Assembly (NCBI GenBank): GCA_964017125.1
Contig: OZ024902.1
Coordinates: 32,841,078-32,905,077 of the forward strand
Length of the DNA stretch: 64,000 nt
Direction: 5' to 3'
Origin: Flabesymbios commensalis
Lineage: Eukaryota; Annelida; Polychaeta; Terebellida; Flabelligeridae
Below are positions 56,822 through 64,000 of this stretch, piece after piece (position 1 is the stretch's first letter; the number at the start of each line of letters is the position of its first letter). The notes below the pieces were generated by a model. It saw only the letters and a list, made by a program, of their open reading frames with translations. It made no database searches and was not told where the DNA came from. The translations under genes were made by a program, and so were the position numbers.

Positions 56822-59147
56822 AGTAAGAATAGTTTATATATTTGACATTATTACTTAGTGAAACACTCAAATTGCGGCCTATATGGCTAAATGTGCATAT
56901 TTGAGTGGGTTAGTCAGGCATACATGTATATTATGCCAAATTATTAAAGACAATAAAATTCACACAATCTTGCTTGTGTTGTACTGACAATGACAGTACT
57001 GGTGCGTCGCCATTATTGAACGTTGTAGTGACGCATCTCTCTCAATCTCAGCCACCCAGCCACAATGTGGCTGCCATGGCCTGCCGTTGCGTTCATCTGT
57101 CAAATAAGTGCACAGCGAAAAAGTTCTTGAAATATGTTGAAGTTGAGAAAGCCCCTAGTAGGAAGCACTTGAAGTATGTTCGTGAAACTAGTGTCTGGCT
57201 GTAGACTGCTGGGATGTTGAGTAGGTTATAAGTTCAGTTGAGTAGTTTCGCTGCTGTGCAGAAAACGTGTTATTACATTGAACTATGTTGACATACAACA
57301 CATTGAAATTGTGAGGATTGTATAGATCATGCTATTATATTTAACTATTATGTATACAAATACATTGAAATTGTGAGGATTGTAGGTCATAAAATGTCAT
57401 ATACAGATGCCAAAATAAATGCTAAAAGACTATTCTAAGCTATGAGATTGTAGTATTTAGTAATTGGACCTGTGTGGAAAAGAAGTCGAAGAACACACAA
57501 AAATATCAAAATAGTCACAATAGCACAACTGTCAAGTCGTAAATTCAGAATAAATACATAACTATTAAAGTCTGCCTATCATGAAAAAAATTCGTTCTGG
57601 TGACGATAGGCTGAGTTCGAATGTAGATTATTCTACAATTCGATTTAATTTTGAAAATTGTAATTGTGACTGACAGTTATTATATAAAGACTGCATAGTA
57701 TAAGCATTTATTGACGACTGTTTCCCGCAATGAACATCATTTTTTTCTATAAAAACGCTCACTATGGTGATCATTCGTTTGACGTCAAATCGTTAGTTCG
57801 CTTCGGTTTGTATCGGTGCGTGTAGACTAGTGCTCGTCGGTTTAGACTGCGCGGTGTGTGTATGTGACTGTATGGCGAACCGCATCAGCTCATGACTCAT
57901 TTACATATATCGCTGTCTGCCGTCCCTCTACTAGCAACCGGTGGCGGGCGCGTGTCATATTTGAACTTTAAATGTATGGAAAGATAGACTATCAATTTTT
58001 TTTTTTTTGAACAATTATTCACACTGTGTGTGATGTGATGTGCGATTTCTAAAAAACATATGAAAATAAATTCAGTTTCGTTTTCACGACTGAAAAAGAT
58101 ATTTAAAAATTTTCCAAAACGTCTAGACTGCTTTTACAGACAGCGTGGCTGGCCGAGTTGGCCATGACACTTGAGCAGATTTAGTCGTGTATTCCACCAC
58201 AACAAGATGGCATCTTAATTTATGCAAATGTATGTTAGGCTGAGCTGATGAGGTGATTGTTGCCTTGCATGTCGGTATATGGCGGGATCACGGGCAGCCT
58301 GCTGGCATTCAGTAGCAAATTAAAGGTCACCTGCTGCCAAAATGGCGGCACCTACCAAACATATTAAAATAAATCTGCTTCCTCTGGAACAAAAATATGG
58401 TTGTGATTGCAAAATGTTGACCTACAGTCCTAACAAAAATACATTTATAAGGCCGCTTATTGACATGTACATCAGGCGAATTTAATTGGCTCTAATCCTA
58501 TTAAAAGTTCTCTAAATCAAGACGATATTTTTCATTTTTAAAATTTATGATCGCAACGCTTAGGCAAGAAAAAATATTATTATTTCTTGCTTTTGCCCGG
58601 GGGGGGGGGGGGGCTGTGACAATCAAAACACCCAATTATGGCCCTCAACGATTGCAAGTGAATTAAAAAAAATTGTTCCCTCCTAATTGCTTAAATTAGC
58701 GTAAATAGGAGGAAAACATTTTCAAAATTCTTAAAAGTAAGGGTTGGAAAATCAATCCAATTTATTGCATTACTAGTCGTGTCGGCCATCTTGAAAAAGA
58801 TAGAACGCACGTGGTTTATGGCAAAATTTAATGAAGTTTTCCCCGTTTTTAGCGTGTGCACCTTTCTTCAGATAACCTTTCTAACTTAACCTACTGGCAT
58901 TTGTTTAATAATGACCTACTATCGTCACATACCTGAGAAAGAAATGATGTGTCATTTTTTTGAAAAAATCCCCAAATTTTTTAAAAACTATCCTTTGCTG
59001 AATCAAAACCAGTGGTTTTGCGTGAACGTTTCAACGTCGGGTCACCATTATCGTGTGGTTGCTTGGTGACAAAAATGTTGGCAGGAGGCTGCGAATTTGT
59101 CTCAAACGTCTTGGGTCACGAATATGGATATATAGGAACTAAAGGGG
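56822..59147. other. Intergenic, no supported gene
   Basis: A tandem pair CATTGAAATTGTGAGGATTG occurs near 57,300 and 57,363. A 15-bp poly-G run lies at 58,599-58,613. No exon with a recognisable domain was found on either strand. Confidence 0.4.
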
Positions 59148-59435
59148 TCACCAATATGGCTTTACAGGAACTTCTGTTTATAGTCCAACTTCGGTGTGCA
59201 CTAATCAGATGGAGCGGATGATGTCAGATGGACGCAACGAACCCGGCCTCATGGCTGGCTCCGTGGGGAGCAGTTGGAAAACAGGTTCGCCCTGCCCCTC
59301 AGGTAGATCGCAAGTGAATGAGTCAAGCGGGACAGACCACGTGCGTTAGCATCGGCGGTGTCCATCAGGGGGCGGCCTCTCGTCAGATGCCGAACATTGT
59401 CGAACCCCCCCGAAACCGGTAGCTGTCCCCATAAG
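59148..59435. repeat. Unclassified dispersed repeat, copy B
   Basis: Direct-orientation partner of 54,964-55,252, about 4.2 kb apart, with a ~75-bp segment (AGATGGAGCGGATGATGTCA onward) not present in copy A at that place. Ends near GTAGCTGTCCCCATAAG. Confidence 0.7.
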
Positions 59436-60918
59436 TATTATAGACAACGTAAAAAATGAAAAAACTAAATGTAGACATGCCTTTGCTTTATTTCAATCAG
59501 TCAACGTGAGTCACCCTTGTGATCCAAAAATCCTTTTCAAAAGTAATGTCCAGTGTGCCCAAAACGCACCCCCAACTTAGCAGGAGGTGTGATTTGGGAG
59601 CATCATCTCCTTTGGGATATAAGAGCTTTCCTAAAAGCGCACCGTCTTCTCCATGTCAATGATTAGTCACGGCTAGTTCTGTCTGGTTATGCTGCTTTCC
59701 GTTAAAATGAATACACTAGGCCCATAAGCACTAGGCCCTATGTTATATTTGATGGAAATTTAGGGTAGAAAATTGACAAAATTATCAATTTGGTTATGGT
59801 ATTCATAATCTAACTAAAATATAATTTAATCTTCCCTACATCAAAGAATTAGAGAACAGTATAGGTTATTTGGTTTTATCACCTCGGGGCGGGGAAAAGT
59901 ACACAACGATGGCCTGCCTGAGCACGTCGCACGGAGGGCTCCATGGTTGGCTAACAATGACTACTGGAGACTATGGAGGGAAGTCCACACCACTCCACCA
60001 GGGAAAACCTGAGAACTGGTTGGCCGATATTGACCACTAGGGGGGCGCTGAGCGCGGGGTAGGGAGGAATCCGTGTCTGTATATAACTCGGTAGATTAGC
60101 GTGGCTAAAAGGAGAGTTTTTCGAATATTTAGAGTTTTTTAGTTTCAAGTTCCAGTTTGTAAGACTACGAACGAGGAAAAGCTGTTAGTCTTGATATACT
60201 CTGAGCTGGCATATGTACCAGGGGAGAGCGAAGAAGCTAACGGCCAGAACCTACAGTGTTTAGAAAAATCACAACGACAGGTACGCAAAAAAATTAAGAA
60301 GAAATGATATGAATAAATTTATTTACATGATCCTGAACAAGATGCTGCTGCCTTGTTACTTTCACGGGGGAAGGGTAAGTGTTACCCAAGAAGCTCAGAG
60401 ACCGGGGACCCGGTCACAGGGTTATGCAGATAACCACCTGAATCAAATAAATTTGCCTGTCAACTTATGTGAAAGCTGATGAACTTAGTATGCGCCTAAA
60501 TCTTTGTTATGCAAGTCCAGAGGTGACATTCATTGCTAAATCATTGCAATCATCTAAATCGATATAATACGTGTTGCTCCATTGCGAAGCAAGAAGAGAG
60601 GCCTCTCTGATGACGCATAGGTTACACAATAAAGTTTTTTGAAAAACATTCTGTAAATAATTCCTTATCAATAAAAACACCATCCATTGGGCTATACTTA
60701 GCATTGCCTGATCCTTCTTGTTGATATCGCGTTCCTCTGGGTATCCCTCGCTGAAAACCATAGGGATGCACCATAAGATATCAGGGGGGTGGAGGCACGG
60801 GCGCGGGGCAGAAAAATATTTTAAAACGTTTGTTGAAAGTGTGGGCAACAAAAAATTGTTGACCAGAATAAACCAGGAAATGGTAAAGTACGGTATAGGG
60901 AAGGCATACAACATTATA
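59436..60918. other. Intergenic / 3' flank of the sulfotransferase-like gene
   Basis: A 140-codon open frame (60,507-60,929, -) starts just beyond the gene's stop codon on the same strand. It has no domain that I recognise and may simply lie in the 3' UTR. The rest holds no clear repeat. Confidence 0.4.
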
Positions 60919-60924
60919 TTTATT
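60919..60924 (-). promoter_or_regulatory. Candidate poly(A) signal AATAAA
   Basis: AATAAA on the minus strand begins 20 bases past the TAG stop of the sulfotransferase-like gene, close but within reach of use. Confidence 0.45.
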
Positions 60925-60943
60925 ACCATGAATCAAATGATTT

Positions 60944-62952
60944 CTATATTGATACTATCAGATCTGTTGATATGTTTGGACGCAGCCGCAGTGCGTGCAG
61001 TTTATTATAATAAACTTTACTGTCTTCAATAGCCTCCAACACATGTCGTGGTAGCTCAGTGAGACTGTTGGGCTCATTAGCAAGCGGCCGGAAAGATTTG
61101 GAAGCAAGCGCAGCTCCAAACCATGGCATCCAGTCTTTGAAAACCTCAATCTCATTTGGACTGTCTTCCCAGTTCAGCATACTGGCCTCGAACGGAATAC
61201 CACACTTATCACAGTACAACCTCAGTGTAGTTTCTGCAAATAAACGTATTAAATAATATATCCCGCTAATAACACAGGAAAGTTACCTGAAGACATGTAG
61301 AAAATATTAAAAATGTCACCATATTTCAATATTAAACATATTTCCAACTTTAAAGATAGGACACTGTTTTAATCCCGAGTATAAAATTACCACCACCCCA
61401 CCAATATTTACACATGCCTACCTGGGTCTCGCAGCAGGTCATCAGCATCTATTATGATGGCATCCTGTTCCAGTTCATTTGTTACAAGTTCGTACATCTG
61501 ATAAAGTTCTTTAAATCCCACCTGCGTGGCATCGAAGTGATCCCATCCTGCTTTAAAATAAACAGGATGATTAACACATATACGTTATTTCCTTTTTTGC
61601 TGGGTTCAGTAGTCCGAAGGTTTGTTAGTCGGAATTTTCGAAAGTTTGATAATCCGAATAGTTTTGACCAATCTAAGGAAAGAGTAAGATAACTGAATCT
61701 TAACTCAGCTGGTACCAATCTCAATCCCATTTGCCAGCAAATCTGTTAGCAAGTGGGCCTATTCATGATACATCACTGCTCTTTTTTAGTCAATTAAATA
61801 AAGCAACGAGATAATAACAGCGGCCCTCTTCAATTTGCAAGTCAAATGAACTGAATAAAAAGACACAAATGTTGAAAGAATATGATTCTGATTTAAATAA
61901 TAAAACAGGCCCCTAATGCCATACCACCTCACGAAATAGTTTATCATGTGATTTTACATATTTGTATAAATAATATACGGTCTACAAGTATTTGAAAAGT
62001 TAAGTCTTGAAATATTTTAACATAATTGAGACTTTAAAATGAACAAAAAAATGTCTAATAGTCATAATATTTGTGGGTCACCTTTATAAATATTTATATA
62101 AAATGTATCTATTTAAATTGAAAAGTATTGCAGCATTTAACAAGGCCCGTCCTGACGGAAAAATGTCTCAGCCCCCTAATCATTGTCTTTTTTTCGAATG
62201 ACCGTGTCTGCTGACAACATTTTGCATAATAACCAATTGGTAGATAAATGCTCATTAGCATAACTAGCCTAATTATTAAGCCTAAAATAAATCCACTTAC
62301 AAAGTTTTTTTTGTGTCTACACGCATGTTATCCACGTGACCCGTTCAAATTGAAATTACAAAATAAAATATTTCTAATTAGCAGGAGGTGGCATAATTTA
62401 TAAGATTAAATAAAAAAAGCTTCAACTTTTGAATATATCATTACGAAAATCGATTTTTGTGTCTGAACCTAAATTCACACTACGTTGAATTCACTATTTT
62501 TTTCAATTCTGAATAGCATACATTATTTATATATTTTTATAAACAAAGTAATGATTGAATCACATAACCAATATTATTTTCGTATGCTAAATTGTGCAGG
62601 GATCGCCTTAATATTTACTGCACCACCAGGAATAGTTTTCCCGCGACTTGAAAATATGTCTTAACCAATTTCATCATATGTTGATAAGTAATTTAGAGCA
62701 TAAGCATATTTAATAATGACATGTTTTTTTTAAACATTGTAGTAATTTACTTAGAAAGTTATAAAGCAACCATATGTTTTGCCCTCTCACCTGTCAATTC
62801 TTTGTTCAAAGACATTTTGTACAGGGAGTGGACAGACTTCTCGGGGTTGCGGAGTAGAAATGTATGAATGTAGTTTTTTGGCAGAAAATGTGTATTCTCC
62901 ATTCTGTTTGTTAGGAAGTATGCCATATCCTTCGCAAAAACAGTAGAATATT
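60944..62952 (-). CDS. Sulfotransferase-family protein, 3' three exons (partial)
   Basis: Minus-strand exons 62952-62791, 61547-61422 and 61233-60944 join in frame with AG acceptors, GT donors and matching phases. They give about 191 C-terminal residues ending in TAG. Readable motifs are FAKDMAYFLTNRM, then YIHTFLLRNPEKSVHSLYK (the RNP..S pattern resembles the 3'-phosphate-binding element of PAPS-dependent sulfotransferases), GWDHFDATQVGFKELYQMY, IIIDADDLLRDP and YCDKCGIPFEASMLNWE followed by WMPWFGAALASKSFRP. This layout matches P-loop sulfotransferase-like proteins often labelled branched-chain amino acid aminotransferase-like in invertebrate annotation; that label is misleading for this domain. 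The 5' PAPS loop and start codon must lie upstream, beyond 64,000. The substrate is unknown. The phases rule out a random assembly of open frames. Confidence 0.85.
61234..61421 (-). other. Intron of the sulfotransferase-like gene
   Basis: GT donor at 61,421-61,420 and TTTGCAG acceptor ending at 61,234. A Glu codon is split G|AA across it. Confidence 0.7.
61548..62790 (-). other. Intron of the sulfotransferase-like gene
   Basis: GTGAG donor at 62,790 and an AAAGCAG acceptor ending at 61,548; a Gly codon is split G|GA. AT-rich, with no recognised element inside. Confidence 0.7.
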
Positions 62953-63590
62953 CTGTAAAATAAAAAAAGAAGTACCCTAAATTAAGCTCACAAGTGCATC
63001 TCATTTATTCATTAAATAACTAACTAACATCACGTTTCCACCAGGACAGTCATTCAATGTGTTGACCGGTTCACTACCAGATTAACTGCACTCTTGCTGG
63101 GATAAGATTAATTTAATATTACGAGATTCTTCGGGGTTTTTTCAAGTAAAAAAAATCCAAAAATCCGAAAAAATCTCTGTCAAGCCCCAACTCGAATTAT
63201 TATTATTTTTTTTTAATAATGTTTTTTTCTTTTTTTTTGTGTTGTCTTCATGTTTCCAAATGTTGCAAAAAAAAATCGGATAGGGAGGGGGGGTTTGGGG
63301 TCTCACCAATCCGAGTTTTTCTGGAATTTTTTGATTTTTTTAAACTTGACAAGATCCCTTAGGGATGCTGCAAGTTTAAAAAAATCCAAACATCCCCAAA
63401 AAATTAGAAGTGGGTGGGTGGTTCCAGGGCCATTTTGGATAGCAAATAGGAAAACTAATAAGATCTACATAAATCGTGTTGGAGATTGGTTGAAGAAAAA
63501 CAAGGATTTCTCGATTTTTTAACTTTGCAAGGCCCCTTATCTCATGTAATTAGTCTCGAATATATCCCGGACTGGTCCCCAGGGCCCGTA
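62953..63590. other. Upstream intron or flank of the sulfotransferase-like gene
   Basis: No further exon was recognised. An inverted pair TTTTTTTAAACTTG / CAAGTTTAAAAAAA with a CCCTTAGGG centre forms a hairpin at about 63,333-63,382. GGGGTTTTTTCAAG and CCAAAAATCCG words recur around it. Confidence 0.45.
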
Positions 63591-63688
63591 TTCTCGCACA
63601 AGTTACGATAAATCGTAGGTTACTGATAGGTCGAGATGGCCATCTCGACCAATCAGAAGCCTACCATATATCGTAACTTGTATGAGAA
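63591..63688. mobile_element. 98-bp near-palindrome (foldback MITE)
   Basis: The two 49-base halves (63,591-63,639 and 63,640-63,688) pair with about eight mismatches and no loop: ACAAGTTACGATA at the outside and GGTCGAGATGG/CCATCTCGACC at the centre. No target duplication could be fixed. Confidence 0.75.
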
Positions 63689-64000
63689 AGCGGCACTGGG
63701 AGACACAAGCAGAAGCTACTGATTAAAACTATATTTAAAGTTCAGGCTAAAGGTATGAAGAAAATGTAAACATTGCCAAAACATATCAAATCACTAATAT
63801 AATCATTTTTTGGTTAGTCTCATTAAATTCAACATATCGATGGGATAGTCAATGGAGACAGTACCCGGAAAATAGGATTTTCGGCATCAAGTGCTTGAAA
63901 GTCCTTGAATTTGGAAATTTTTATTTTGAATAAGATTTATTATATTTTCAGGAAGAGCATACAGACTGTGAGTGAAAATAAAATTGGTAAGTGGGCCGAC

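Noticed and set aside
54964-59435. Repeat pair read as the two ends of one retroelement
   Set aside because: No coding trace between them, and each copy has segments missing in the other; listed only as an unclassified repeat pair.
60507-60929. 140-codon minus-strand open frame beyond the sulfotransferase stop
   Set aside because: No recognised domain or separate start context; most simply 3' UTR. Kept only as a note.

Overview
The window is eukaryotic nuclear DNA from an animal, most likely a marine invertebrate and probably a mollusc. It has spliced genes with GT-AG introns, tRNA-derived SINEs, non-LTR retrotransposon pieces, many short inverted-repeat elements and very long tandem arrays. 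The organism call is an inference from general genome style and from the two recognisable genes; no marker sequence fixes the species.

Layout. 1-10.6 kb is intergenic, with SINEs, MITE-like elements and microsatellites, including a 230-bp pure GGTC run. 10.67-17.61 kb (+) holds a complete five-exon HSPA12-like (Hsp70 family 12) gene of 591 codons whose introns carry a young SINE and several MITEs. 18.1-25.7 kb is repeat-rich: a ~385-bp tandem repeat, foldback elements, a CCCTCCCC-rich minisatellite, a LINE tail, and a ~147-bp tandem repeat built from GTGAGCTCAC-like palindromes. 26-28.1 kb (-) is a 5'-truncated LINE. 28,128-31,259 is a non-autonomous hAT-like transposon with an 8-bp target duplication and two further MITEs nested in it. 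31.5-34.3 kb has small minisatellites, an unrecognised possible exon, a LINE fragment with an internal duplication, and a LINE/SINE junction.

35.0-53.6 kb is the dominant feature: about 440 tandem copies of a 42-bp unit (18.6 kb, 29% of the window) with nested higher-order repeats of 13 units (546 bp) and 71 units (2,982 bp). Because 42 is a multiple of three, long open frames run on both strands; I judge these a by-product of the unit, not genes. Both array edges carry a longer 50-bp unit variant, and decayed units continue beyond a small MITE on the right.

54-60.9 kb is mostly anonymous, with a diverged direct-repeat pair. 60.9-62.95 kb (-) contains the last three exons of a sulfotransferase-family gene that continues off the right edge of the window. 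The two genes show no functional link; everything else is repeat biology.
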